Assembly: GCA_016806645.1 (NCBI GenBank)
Contig: JACSYO010000912.1
Span: forward strand, 282,001-346,000
Length of the DNA stretch: 64,000 nucleotides
From: Ophiodon elongatus
Lineage: Eukaryota; Chordata; Actinopteri; Perciformes; Hexagrammidae
Reading direction: 5' to 3'
Shown: positions 51,704-64,000 of the stretch, one piece after another
Layout: each line of letters starts with the position of its first letter
Position numbering within the stretch: position 1 is the first letter of the stretch
Made by a program: the position numbers and the translations under genes
The notes under the pieces: model-generated
Database searches by the model: none
What the model was told of the DNA's origin: nothing
Seen by the model: the letters and a program-made list of their open reading frames with translations, nothing else

Positions 51704-54700
51704 GCTGCGTGGTAACAAGGCTTATATCACAGTAACATTTATAGAGCAGAACACAGAGCAGAGGGGGCGTGGCTAAACACAAACTGAGTCACAGATAAAT
51801 GTGTTGAGGACACCTCACACTGAAGTGCTCGCTTTACAACGCTGTATCGTCCGTCTTTTTTCACCAACTTATCATTAGATTTCACAATTTTACGCATAAA
51901 GCTTGGGAGCGTTTTTTTAATTTCCACAAAACACACATCCATTTTGATAATTTCTTTAACATATATGCCAACACATGTTTCACTTTTAACACTTTTCATA
52001 ATAGCGTAAGTGTAATATAATACGTGAAATATGCCCAATTTTTTCACGCTCTGGCTTCTCTCAAGGATAGATGACATTTCCTAAACCCCAGGAAGAATAA
52101 TATGGCCACTTCAGGGTCTCACTTACACCCAATCACCACAAAAATGTACATTTCTAAATGAGAAATTCACTGTTGAGATATTGAACTACAAAGGCTGAAT
52201 GACTCTCTTACATGAAACATATTCAAATTCATGTAACCCACTTTTTGGGGAACGCGCCTTGAAGGAAAGATGTACAATTTCTATTTGATCTGCTCATTTT
52301 GAACTTGAAAAAAGTAAATTTTCTTTCCACTTGAAAATGTGTTAGAGCACTGATACGTGTGCGGTCTTCTGTGACTGTCATAAGGCTTTAATAGCACTGT
52401 ATTAGACCTATATTAGTGCGTATCTGCTGAAAAAAGCCAGAATTAAATAATGTGAGAAAAGAAAAATGAAGGGAAGTTCTTTGCAAGGTTTTGACACTAG
52501 TTGCAGTAAGAAAGAGCATGCTGCTGTCAGGCATCACATCTTTCCCTATACCTTTTACTGGACACACACACAGTCCTATCCCTGCTCCACTTTCTCTGGC
52601 TCTATGCACCTGTCTCCACATTTTCTTACTTACAAATCTCTCAGGTTCTGTTGCTGTCATCAGCTTTCTACTTCATTTTACTCAGTTTCATCTCTGTCTT
52701 TTCTGCTGTCTCTCTCCATCTTTCCTTTTCTCCCCCTTTTCATCTCTGTCAGTTGACTTCAGCTCATTTCAACTCAAGGAAAACAATCACTATACGCAGA
52801 ACATTTCAGCTCATGGCAAAGCATTTACTACTTTATACAGTGTTTACCATACAAACATTGTGCATGATGAAACACATGATAAAAATGATAAAAACACACT
52901 TTCTCTTTCACCCCCCTCTCTCTCTTTTCTTTTCGCTCTCACTCTCCTTTAAAAGCATTTGCATGCTCAGGGGAGAATGAAGGCTAAATGGCTCTCTAAC
53001 AGTATCCTCTCAAACAGCCCATAAAATGGTCTCTTCCTCTCCATCACTCATTATCTGTCCTTCACACTCTCCCCCTTTCCCCTCTCTTCCTTCACCTCAC
53101 ACTCGCTCTTCATCATCATCCTCATCTTTTTCTATTTGGGTTGACCTCCGACCCTCTTGTCTTGGTTGCATTAAATATCTCACGGGATCTATATTTTAAT
53201 GAATGTGCTTTCTAAGTGTTTTTTGACAGATTCTGCATAGCTAGTTGAATAATTGATACTCTAACATTTGAGTACATTAACTGTACAAGCTGCTGGGTTT
53301 ACTCTACTCACAAACTCCTATCCTGCTCTCTATCATAAACTACAGCTGGCTTATTTCTTTTCCGGGTTTTTAAAAAAAAAGGAGTCCAATTGGAAAGATA
53401 AGCCTATCCATTAGCTATACAGTTATGTAAAAATACATTATATCATTATATTAGGACAGAGGTAGTCAATGAGTATAAATATGTATATGCAGTGGTCATG
53501 AAATAAATGCTGGAAGGACACGGCACATGGTTGATGTGACAGTATAGAAAATTGTGCAAAGAAATTTGCTAAAATTAAAACCAGAATTATGGGGTGCCCG
53601 TTCAAAACATGCCTGTTCAAAAAGGGCCTAGTGCTTGAACTGTGGTGTTGCTGGTTGCAGCTATCTCGATAACAGCTCATACAAACAATTTCGCACTCAA
53701 CACCCTGAATGGTAAAGGAATGTCCAATTCCTTACCCGTCAACTACATGCCTGGTGATAAATTAAAAGGTTCCAAGTTGCATACTTGGGTCTTGAGCTAT
53801 ACACCTGCCATGACATATACTGTATAGTAGTTGCGTCACACACCCAAGTCAGGCTATTCACGGTCAGAATCACCCGTGAAATACAATCTGGTTCAGGAAA
53901 AAAAAAGTAGGGGTAGACTTTACTGTTAGGTAAGATAAGCCAGCTGGCCCTTGCTAACTAAAATATACAGACTAAAACAGCTATATATTTATGATGTTTT
54001 TATTATTTTATTTTTGAACTATGTTACAACTTACAAAAAGCACCCAAAGCACTTTCAAAATATGCAACTCAACTGTATACTACTTACTGTGCATTTCTAC
54101 TTCAGAGGCTTGAGATGCCGTGGGTCGGGACTGTGTTATCAACGGAAACTTAACCACAGTATGAGCGCAGAGCAGAGCAAAGCAGAGCAGAGCAGAGCAG
54201 AGCAGAGTAAAGCATAGCAGAGCAGAGCAGAGCAAAGCAAAGCAGAGCAGAGCAGAGCAGAGCAAAGCAGAGCAGAGCAGAGGCCATTAGCTAGCCAGTG
54301 GGACACACTTAGAGGGAGCATTGGCTGGCTGGGCTCAGCTAAGCTGTGTTATCAGGGCTGTGGTAATGTTTTAAGTGTTATAAATCAGTATGGCAAAATT
54401 TGAGTTGTGATGGCAGAGTGGCGCTGTTCAGGCTATCCGCTTGTGCTTGTTGACTCCAGAGAAGTGAAGAAAAGCTTGGTTGTAACGTTATCAAGCATGG
54501 ATATAGTGTTAGCAGGCTATATTCAGCATCCAGCAGCCAAAGTAAACTGTAGTCAATGAGCCGCTGGCTGACCGCCGCAGATGACATGCTGGACTCAGTC
54601 TGCAGAGCCTTGAAGCCCCGCCTCCGCTGCTACACAGAGCGCTGCTTGCTTGTTTTTTTTTTTCTATTATTAATATTTAATGTGTCAAATGTTGTGTTGT

Positions 54701-55163
54701 GTTTCACGGACATGCTCAAAATTAGAGCAGTTAAACACAGTTTAACCAGTTTTAAATACCTCTTCTTCAATGCAGAGTATCACTACTACAGACCCATGTA
54801 CACCGCTTGAACATGTTGGCCAAGCTCTACAGATGCAACCTGTCTAGTAGTGGTTGGATCATCACCATGGGGGAGGGGTTTAGTGAACCGTTAACTGGGA
54901 AATTGTGTCATGCTTATTTAGTTGGTGGATAGCAAGATGCATTTAAATCTTTATTAATTTACAAATTTTACATTTGTAAATGTTGGTTTCATTTATGCAT
55001 CACAAAATACATATTGTTTACTAGTATTGAGAGTTTGGTCTTCCATATAGGCCCACTCTTTCTTCTTCGTTTTCTACTTTGTTTCTCACCCCCTTCACAT
55101 AATATGCTAATCCTAGCATGATGAAAGCAGCCAGCGAAAACTGTCAAATGAGCTTGGTTGACT

Positions 55164-55254
<91 letters not shown>

Positions 55255-58200
55255 AAACGTGACAAATCCAGATGAAAGTGGGTAAATTTGGAGCTCATTT
55301 TCTTTCATAATGGTTCTTTTATGATTTTAAACGTGAAATGTATCTGACCATGTTAAATGTGTCTATGAGTGCGTGTGCATATGTGTGTGTGCGGATCCTG
55401 TTTTGATCAAAGAGCTGGTTTAGTAAGTGGACATGTAGCAGAGAGCAGCCTTTTATATAAGCACCATACAAGTCCATTTTAGTCCATCTAATTTTTTTCA
55501 TCTTCTAATTAAATTATCCTTTTTCTATCTTTCCGTCCTCACTTCTCTTCTATTGTATTCTATTTTTTGTATTTGTTTAAAAATACTGCTGGCAACATTG
55601 TGTATTGGAATATTTTTTTTTTTGCCAAACATGGATTAGATGTGTTTGGTCCCATGCTCCTTTTAAACTCTCTTTAGCATCACATTTTCACATGCTAGGC
55701 AGCTACTAGACAGAAGCTATGAAGTCTGGATTCTCATAATCTTCTGAGTGACATCTTAAGAAGGCTTTGCTTTCAGTCTCCTCTCTTCTCCTCGTCTTGG
55801 TGTTTTCTTATTTCCTTTGTCATTCTCTCTAGAGGGCTGTCACCAGAAGTTCAGAACCAGCTGGGTTTCTGGTGTCATTGTTGTCTGCATGAATAGGGTT
55901 ATCGCTTGCCTTTGAGTGGAGGATCTTGATGTAATAGGGTCAGCACTGTTTCGTCATCAGAAGTTCAAGGCCTTCTCCAAAGAAGTCCATTTTAATTAAG
56001 ATATTTTTCTCTCATCTCTCACCAAACTCAGTTTAGCTGTTTTTTTTGTCAAATGAGGCTATATTTAAAAAGACTTCAGAGGGAAACAAAATAAGTTCTG
56101 CAAAGTTTGGAATAGTAGACATCTTCTTTGTCTTACTGCTTCCCATATTTCTTTGTCTTTGTTTGTTGCCTTGTTTGTCTGTTTTTTTCTTGCTGTCTTT
56201 ATCCCTTTTGCATGATCCGTCTCCAATGCAGCTCTATCCTGCATCCTCGCCTCCATCCAACAACCTTGAGAGCGGCCCAACAGAGAAGAGTGTGGTATTG
56301 ATCTAGATATTTCACAGGGTTATGGGGCGAGAGCTGGGTATCTGTCTGAGAACTCTAGGAGCTGGGGGTCTTGAAGGAGGAAGAGTGGGTGATCACCTTC
56401 ACAAATAGCAGCAGTATGTTTTCTTGTGACTCAGTTGGCATCAGAGCAGCAAACTGTGTGGGGAACCTTCAACTTGTCGCTTTCATATGGTTCACTTTGA
56501 AAACGTTCGTGGATTACACAACAAACAAAAACAGGTTTATCTTGGTAAAGTGTGCAGTTGCACTGTTATATAATGTCACAACTACATTTAAAGTTGTAAT
56601 CCTTGTCATGGTGTTTTAGTCTGTTTCCTGTTTTATTTTGAAAGTTACTCTCACCATATGTCATGTTTTGATATATCTTCTTACTTTGTCTTTTTCCCTA
56701 ACTGTTTTCCACCACACATGACTTTCCTTAGTTAATTCATTCCTTGTGTATTTAATCTATGTGTTCCCATGTTTCAGTGTCAGGTTGTCTGCTAGTAGCT
56801 TGTTTCTACAGTCCAGCCTTACTCATGGTGCTTAGTTTATGTCAGTGTTTAGCACTCTTAGGTTTTTGGATGGTCTCATGTTGCCTTTAGTTTTTGACAG
56901 GAAAATGAACATGAAACCAAGGCTTGACCTAGTTTAGTCAGTGCATTCTGGCTCTATACATTTCACGATGGCCAAGTCAGGTTGAGGAGGTGTGACTAGG
57001 TTAAGCCAGGTGTAAGTATTTCGGATACAGGCCTTCAGCGTACTTAACACTCAGTGAGCAGGCTGATCTCATCCAGCATTCGTAGCAATATCTGTACGAA
57101 AAAATAATACGCTATAATTTGTAGATATTCCACGATCGCTATTAAATAAAAATAATAATAATAAAATAGGGAAAAGTACATACACAAGCACATGGAATAA
57201 CTGTGAAACTAAGGGAGTGCCTGCTGACTGAATAGATAAGCACCAGGATTATTCAAGCCTGACTGTTAGCCTGGTCTGGAGCAGGCCAGCTGCACATAAT
57301 AAATCTCTATGATAATTTATGTGCCACTGCTTTCATGAAACCAAGTCATGGCTAAATTCAGCCAGGATAACTGGAAAATCCTGGCTTAATCAGCCATTTA
57401 GGTTTTGTGAAATAGCCCCCAGATCCCAGAATGTCAGAAAGAAAATGACTAGTGTCTTGTATTATAAATGCCTTTTTTATTAACAATTGCGGTCACAACA
57501 AACTGCGGTGACAAATACATTGCGTTTCCTGTGGCGGTTTCACAATAAAAGCTACCCCACGTTAAATGCTTTTAATGCGAAGCATCGATAGAGTAAACAA
57601 TAAAGGCTGATACAAATGAGATTGAATATGAAACTGTAACACCGTTTCCTATAAATCCCTCATACGAGGAAGGTAATTTCAACCCTGGTGGGAATGGCAG
57701 ACTCCATATTGTCATGGTCCATATTAAAAAAATATATATTTAATGAGGTATTTATTGAATAATTAAATATACTGAATGGCTGTTGGTGACAAAAGACTGA
57801 CCATTAATAGTATCAGAAATGGAGTTTGATAATCTTAAGGATTATGACTTTAAATTAATTCACTTTTGATTTTTGTCTTATACATTTTGCTATAGGATAT
57901 AACTAATGGACAGTGTTTTAAATTTGATACATTTTGGGTTCACATGATAACATACCATTGTTACATTAGTGAGAGTGCAATGTATTTATATTAAATAACA
58001 CTGAGTATACAAAGAAAAAGAAATGAGAATACAGAATGGGGAAAATAACAGAAAATAAGCAGCAGCTCCTCCCACAACTCGATTCCTCACCTGGGCTAAA
58101 AAAAAAAAGAAGAACTTTCAGCACTTCATCTCCTGTCCTCAGGCTACAGACTTCAACTCCTCTGCACTAAGTTAAAATAGCTTGCCATGCATTTTCCACG

Positions 58201-60285
58201 AGGTAGACATGCTGATATTGTGCCTCGGGCCTTCTTGGCTCCTTCCTGGATGATTAGTAAATAAGACCCTTCATATTTTGGTTGTGTACAGCACTTAAGC
58301 CGCAAGCCAACAAAACATGTACCTATATTTAAATAAGTTATAATAAATCACAAACACCCTAAACTGCCCACACCTAGAGAAGAGGACATTATTTATCTCC
58401 ATTTAGATTTTTTTATTTGAGCTTAAATGAAACTCAATAGATTTATACCACCTGCCCATAACTCCTCCTAAAAAACAGACAGCATTGCTAGTGAGGCTTT
58501 TAAAGTGATACGTGTACTGCACATGAATTGCAATGGTCAATCAATTCATGAATTCTGGTTAATTATAATGGTTTCCAGAAATGACAGTGACTATTTGGAC
58601 TGAAATGAATTAGTGAACCAATGATCCTAAAGGAAATACGAAAACAGACTATGTGATATCATACCATTCAGAGTGGACATGTCTGCTTTGTGCTTTCAGT
58701 GTTGTGACTCCATTCAAAGCAGCCCAATCCCACAAAGACACACCCAAAAAGTTAACTCATGTCACAGACTTGTTCAAAGTAGACTTTAAACTCTAATGAT
58801 ATAAGCTGGGGAGTTATAATCCTAAGAGACTTCTTTATAGATGATTAATCCAATATCATTAAACTTTCATCTACAAACTTAAAAGATCTATTAATGTGAC
58901 GTTGCATCAAAACTGGTAGAGGCTGGTGAGGTCTATATTTCTCAGTTTTCTGATTGATTAGCACTGCCAGTATTAGCCTTTCAGGAATCTATGACTTCTT
59001 AGAGACAATTAGATTTAGAATTTAGTTTTCCCTTTCAACCTCTTCCTCTCTTCTTATTCAGTCACTGACCAGTCTGTTTGCTGCTCTCCTCTTTGTCTCT
59101 GCGCCCTTTCTGCCTGTCCAGACTCCTTTTCATCCAAGGCAGAGGACCGGCTCTTCAGGAAACTGTTCAGAAGATATAACCAGTTCATCAGACCAGTGGA
59201 GAATGTCTCTGACCCTGTCACTGTGGAATTCGAGGTCTCCATCTCGCAGCTGGTTAAAGTTGTAAGCTACACACCCAAGCTACACACACACACACACACA
59301 CACACACAGGAGTAGATATTTTAATCATACCATGCGCACAAAGCATGTAAATCCTCAGTTGTCAAAGGGGTTTTAATCACCTTTGCACATTCATTTCATA
59401 CCTTTCTTAATATTTCGTATTATAAGTGTGTATGAGCAAAGTATGTAACCAAAATGTTGTTTCACTAATAGCAACCTCCCAACAGTATATGTGTGAACTG
59501 AGAGACGTCTTCCAACGAGCATCTTGATCATATTTAATACCTTTGATACAGAAAAGGCAAAAGATAAGCTGCAGCACGAGAGAAGTGAAAGCAGAAAGTG
59601 AATACAGTCTTTATTTAGTCTGTTCAATTTCACGGATTGTGAAAATGTCACACAGTGTTGTTATACACTGCTGTTTTGCTTTGGCAATGTTAAGTTTAAA
59701 GCGGTGGGGGATGGTTTTGGGGGTGTGGGGGGTTGCTGCACATCCCTCGGTGAAAATAGGTTTTCAGCTCAAAATGGAAATCCTCAGATTAAGGGAAAAT
59801 TGCCTGCAGGAACCGTTTTCAGACTGGACGGATATATAGCTATATCGGCTTGCTCGGCAAGGTGAGATTAATCTAAAGGTGAGTGTGTGGATGTGCACTG
59901 AGCGAATGTATGTGTGTGTCTGTGCGCTTATTTTCACATCTCTGCTTGTACATAGTGTTTTTAGCTGATATATTTCTGTATGTGGTTTATGTGGATCACA
60001 GGACTGCAAATCAAACTGAACTAGGGTCACAGAGAGAGGTTGAGAGGAAGTGACATCTGTAACCTCTCCATCTATTATTAACTTACTCACTGTCGACCTT
60101 TTCAGTCATTCAACTCCAGCTCTCGAAAACAAATATTAGAGGACAAATTCCATTTATTTTTGAAAAGTTTGTAAAATATTTTTCCTGGCTGTATTTGTCT
60201 TTTATTTTCTTTTAAAACTCCACATGGTGTACACTTTGCTTTTAGTTACTTGAGCTGATGTAACAACACACGCACGCACGCACGC

Positions 60286-60341
<56 letters not shown>

Positions 60342-60461
60342 CTGCATGTTAACAAACTGTCTTCCTTCTCTTTGTCTTTGTAGGATGAGGTGAATCAGAT
60401 AATGGAAACAAATTTATGGCTCAGACATGTAAGTACACACACAAGCTCACACAAACAAACG

Positions 60462-60509
<48 letters not shown>

Positions 60510-60611
60510 TATGCTAGTAACGAGGTAAGAGAAGACTGAAGAGGGGTATGTTATCACATAAACAGACATCAATATGGGATGCCACACTGTGTCTCTCACT
60601 CTCCTGTGTGC

Positions 60612-60648
<37 letters not shown>

Positions 60649-63600
60649 TGTGTGTCTGTGTGTGTGTGTGTGAATTTGATACATTACTGAAATGTTAAAC
60701 ACAATAAAAATAATATAGAATTTGAGACAAGTGAACAAGAAAACAAAGATTTCTCAGATAGACATTTGAATGCATTCAGCTCGTGATCAATGTCAGCATT
60801 ATGGTTAGTCACGCTCTGCCTCTCAGCAGATCCATAGTCATGGACCCTGAACTCCTGATCTCCAACAGCCAGCTATTCTCCCAAATAACATATCCTTTTA
60901 TCTTTCCTCCAAGCTGCCTGATACCTTTAAGTTATTTTTTCTTTCTTTTCACTGTAGTAAATCTGAATTTATTTTTGAAAAAAACAAACAAACATATAAT
61001 TTAAGCTGCAATTTATCATAAACATATAGATTGCCCTTTTAAATCAGTGACTAATTGAGGGCAAACAGCTGTTGTATGCTGATGCAATTCAATGGTGGCT
61101 AAGATGATACTGGGATCGCTAAGCTTTCAAATTAAAATGCATTGAAAGGCCTGTATAGGATGATCTTATTGGTAATGGCTGAGCTGTTTATTTATTTCAA
61201 GGCATCACTAATGAGAAGCTGTGTAAACACCACAGTCACTGATAAAGATTTTGATTCGCAGCCAGTGGGTTTACAGTGTTCGCCATTTTAGAAAACCCCC
61301 GTTGATGAAATTATTGCATCTGTTCTGCAGTGACACTGCAGGGGATTCCGCCTGTAACAGCATAGTGTTTCTAAAAAGCCAAGCTCCATTGACTACTTTT
61401 ATGAAAGGGATAAGAGAATTTGATTTTAAACAGTAAAAGATACATTCCTATTCCTATTACTGTGTTTTAGCTAATAGTGTCAATTTGCAGGCTGGCTTTT
61501 TTTATGTATTTCATTGCGTATGAATTTCAGGTTGAGACTTGGTCAACCTACAGGGATGGGATCAACACTAATCATTGGTTTCTCTGTTGTTCGGCAGAGA
61601 TTCAGAAGAAAGCTATTGAGACAGACCCTCTCACAAGCATTTAAAATAATAAAGTATGAAGTATTGTTATAACTCGTTTCACTATTCATAATTGAGAGAT
61701 GCAAAATATAATGGATTTTATCTGGTGTATCCTTTTTTAACATTTACTTAATTAAGGAACAAGACTAATAATAATATATTACATACATTTGAATAAGTAA
61801 AAATACAAATTCCCAAATGTAAGGAAAATATGAGAAAATCCACATCCCATTTAGCTAATGATGGTTACAATAATAATAACAATTATTATTATTTTGCTTC
61901 CAGTCCCTAAACTTCTCGCTTCAGCTTATTAGTTTATGAAAACTCACGTTGTTGATTATTGTTACACTTAACAAAAATGACCCACTGCATGCTTCTCATG
62001 CGGTCATGATCATAGAAAGTAAATATAGGATCATTTATTTTTAATGGCATGAACCTCAACCTATCAGGAATTACATCTCCAGCCAATCATATTGTAAACT
62101 CCCTGGATAAATAAATGAAAAAGCCAGTGTAGCATGGAGTGGTTAATTAAACAGCTCCCAGATCATAACGGGATATTAATCCGCCTTGCTAATGAATGAA
62201 TTAATCTTGAATGCAATGATGCAATGCAAATAGCCAAGACTAATGGATCTGGGGCTCATGAAATGTTACCCGCAGGTATGTGAATCAAATGCAGTCAGTG
62301 TTCTGTCAGTGAGCTGTTTACTAATATGGTCCCGTCCTCTTTGAACTGCTCTTTATTCAGATGTATTGTAGATGTGTTATTATTTGCTTACTGCAGCATT
62401 GTGGCTCTTTTACCTGGTGGAAATGCATCAAACAAGTACACATTTGCTTGATTTTCTGTGAAAAAGCAGTGAAAGCACAAATGTTCCTGTCAATAAACAT
62501 TCGATTTCTTGCTACATAATCTTTATTTGGCTCTGCTGTAATACATCAAAGGAAGTTCTGACTGCAGTATAAATATGCATTTCAAAATATTCCCATGAAG
62601 GAGAATGTCTCAAGTGACTAATACTGTCTTCAGTGTACAATGCAAAATACAAAACAGATGGTTGGCTCCCCAACATAATCTCAATGTTTTTCTCTTCTTC
62701 TCTTTCAGATTTGGAATGACTACAAGCTGAAATGGATGCCGGCAGAGTTTGATGGGATTGAGTTCATTAGAGTTCCATCGAACAAGATCTGGAGACCCGA
62801 CATTGTGCTCTACAACAAGTGAGACTCCTCATATTCATCATGATCTTGTTGTTTAGCTTCAACTGCAAATATTATCCCCCTACTCTGCAGTTCCCCTCAG
62901 CTCTATGGAGCGTTTTAGCTTCTTCCAGCTTATTGTTTTGGTTTTAATGGCTAGTTAATATCATCATCAAAATACGACATTAATTACAAATTCCTTGAAG
63001 CACAAAGGCATGTTATACCTCTAGCTGCTACACTATTCAACAGAGTGTACTGTGATTACACTGAATACACCAGTCTATTGTTCAAGGTCAGTTTGTGCTC
63101 TGCTCTTATCTTTCAAAATAATTTTGTCTATGTACTTACAATCGTGACTCAAAATGTTAATCAAAGGCAATTTTGTATTTTACAATAATTCGTAATGCAG
63201 TTTCACTGTCCTCTGTCTTTTAATCCTAATCATATCTTTCTTAAATCCATAACCTCACCTTTTATCTTCTCCCCTCTTGTGTTTCTCGCTTTCATTTTCT
63301 CCTCACATTTCTCCCATTGTTTGATCTCTCTGCCTCCCTCTAACCTTTGTGTCCTAATCAAAACCCACATATGCTTGTATCATATCTCCTCATATCCTCT
63401 CTGCCACACACACACTCGCACACACACAAATCATACACAGCGCTGTAGGTGATTTCCTGGTGGAAGATAAGACCAAGGCTCTACTGAAGTTTGATGGTAC
63501 CATTACCTGGGTTCCTCCAGCTATTTTCAAATCGTCCTGCCCCATGGATATCACCTACTTCCCCTTCGACTATCAGAACTGCTCCATGAAGTTCGGCTCC

Positions 63601-64000
63601 TGGACTTATGATAAAGCCAAGATTGACCTGGTACTTATTGGGTCTAAGGTCAGTGTTTGTGACTGTGTCCGAGTTTGGTGTAACTATCAACTATTTATCT
63701 ATTTCATTATTTATCTTTCTTGTCTTGTCCTACCTACAAGAAAACCACTGCTTACACTCATCCATATAGATACTGCATGTATTTACTGTATATATCATTG
63801 TTTTTGTTTTACATTAAAAGGGGCACTCCACTGATTTTACACAACAAGGTCAATTAACTTGTAATGTTGAGCACTACTCAGTCTGTGAAAATATTTATAT
63901 AATGTCTTCTGTAGCTCGGGAAGGATCTCTCTTCAGTTTTGATGAAATAACCTTGATGTGACATGGTGGTGTCATTAGGGATACCTTTAGTAAAGAATAC
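48563..64000 (+). CDS. chrna6: Nicotinic acetylcholine receptor alpha6 subunit, 5' part (five coding exons)
   Basis: Coding segments are 48563-48620, 59122-59261, 60384-60428, 62709-62818 and 63441-63648, in phase, giving residues 1-187; the gene runs off the right edge. Residues 1-19 are a leucine-rich signal peptide. YNQFIRPVENVSDPVTVEF and SSCPMDITYFPFDYQNC are closer to alpha6 than alpha3 (alpha3 has NEIIRPVANVSDP and CKIDVTYF). Loop A (IWRPDIVLYNN), the tryptophan in TITWVPPAIFK, and the Cys-loop (Cys151 and Cys165) are present; the vicinal cysteines of the alpha class lie beyond the window. The subunit forms the agonist-binding face of neuronal acetylcholine-gated channels, with a beta subunit as partner. 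Intron 1 is 10.5 kb. An extra intron begins at 63649 (AAG|gtcagt) within what is one long exon in mammals, because the continuing frame loses all family similarity. Confidence 0.92.
50058..50180. repeat. (CT)n-(GT)n compound microsatellite
   Basis: About 10 CT units pass directly into about 50 GT units with a few GC and AT interruptions. The 69-109 codon ORFs through it on both strands are artefacts of the repeat. Confidence 0.95.
51659..51702. repeat. (GT)n microsatellite
   Basis: About 21 uninterrupted GT units in chrna6 intron 1. Confidence 0.95.
54172..54281. repeat. (AGAGC)n pentamer minisatellite
   Basis: About 22 pentamer units in register, mostly AGAGC, with AAAGC, AGAGT+AAAGC and ATAGC variants recurring at intervals. 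Confidence 0.95.
55168..55252. repeat. (GA)n microsatellite
   Basis: About 42 perfect GA units form one uninterrupted polypurine strand in chrna6 intron 1. Confidence 0.95.
60265..60338. repeat. (CA)n repeat upstream of chrna6 exon 3
   Basis: A short ACGC-rich start passes into about 22 CA units, ending about 45 nt before the exon at 60384. Confidence 0.95.
60462..60503. repeat. (CA)n repeat downstream of chrna6 exon 3
   Basis: About 20 CA units begin roughly 34 nt after the exon ending at 60428. Confidence 0.95.
60610..60672. repeat. (GT)n repeat in chrna6 intron 3
   Basis: About 30 GT units, with interruptions by TCTG, lie 110 nt beyond the downstream CA run and in the opposite sense, so the two runs could pair in the transcript. 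The rest of intron 3 (60673-62708) shows no gene or recognised repeat. Confidence 0.9.
62819..63440 (+). other. Intron 4 of chrna6
   Basis: This intron runs from gtgaga to tacacag and is pyrimidine-rich over its last 250 nt, ending in a short CA run before the acceptor. No other feature is seen. Confidence 0.85.
63649..64000 (+). other. Start of an additional chrna6 intron, cut by the window edge
   Basis: After AAG|gtcagt the open frame continues for about 60 codons but with no nicotinic-receptor similarity. No acceptor and exon resuming the expected DxxDFWExxEWEI region is found before 64000. Confidence 0.75.

Larger units (their letters stand above)
48621..59121 (+). other. Intron 1 of chrna6
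   Basis: This 10.5 kb intron runs from gtaagt to tgtccag. It holds dinucleotide runs at 49621-49650, 50058-50180, 51659-51702 and 55168-55252, a pentamer minisatellite at 54172-54281, and TE-like sequence at about 57230-57420 ('caggataactggaaaatcct', 'ggttttgtgaaatagcccc'). No further exon is recognised. Confidence 0.8.

Noticed and set aside
54080..54321. ORFs rich in ALLCSALLC
   Set aside because: They are frames through the AGAGC pentamer repeat.
48563..63648. Identification as chrna3 instead of chrna6
   Set aside because: NQFIRPVENVSDPVTV and CPMDITYFPFD follow alpha6. Alpha3 differs at these places, although the two are close and only 187 residues are visible.

Overview
The window reads as nuclear DNA of a ray-finned fish, most likely a percomorph-type teleost. 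Three spliced protein genes give clear vertebrate translations. The repeats are ones abundant in acanthomorph fish: a foldback MITE, an L2-type LINE tail, a tRNA-like SINE head, a DIRS retrotransposon and many long dinucleotide runs. Nothing bacterial or viral was seen. All three genes lie on the + strand.

Layout. (1) 1-4356 holds the last ten coding exons of rnf38, a RING-H2 E3 ubiquitin ligase, followed by a 3'UTR of about 2.6 kb; the gene starts left of the window. (2) 7000-18400 is a repeat-rich block: an isolated exon-like ORF, a 1.5 kb segment bounded by 52-nt inverted repeats, a decayed DIRS-like tyrosine-recombinase retrotransposon on the - strand, and a 6.2 kb satellite array of about 38 monomers of 165/166 bp in two interleaved sequence classes. 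(3) 18400-25485 is intergenic with TE remnants. (4) 25486-37541 is a complete eight-exon nicotinic acetylcholine receptor beta subunit of the beta2/beta4 type (508 aa), here called beta5-like. (5) About 11 kb of intergenic DNA follows. (6) 48563 to the window edge holds the first five coding exons (187 residues) of chrna6, the nicotinic alpha6 subunit.

How the genes fit together. The beta subunit and alpha6 lie head to tail, beta first. This is the arrangement of CHRNB4 and CHRNA3 in the mammalian CHRNA5-A3-B4 cluster, so the pair looks like the ohnologous counterpart of that cluster with its beta4-like member kept. It predicts chrnb3 on the opposite strand just beyond the right edge. The two products would be an alpha and a non-alpha subunit able to co-assemble into a neuronal pentameric cation channel. 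rnf38 has no evident functional link.

The items most worth a second look are the retained beta-alpha6 pair with intron changes in both genes (including a 16-nt coding terminal exon), the two-class satellite whose monomers conserve a hairpin, CA-repeat brackets around chrna6 exon 3, and a GC-AG intron inside the RNF38 RING region. Exons were joined by hand from splice sites, frame and remembered family sequence; no alignment or transcript data were available.
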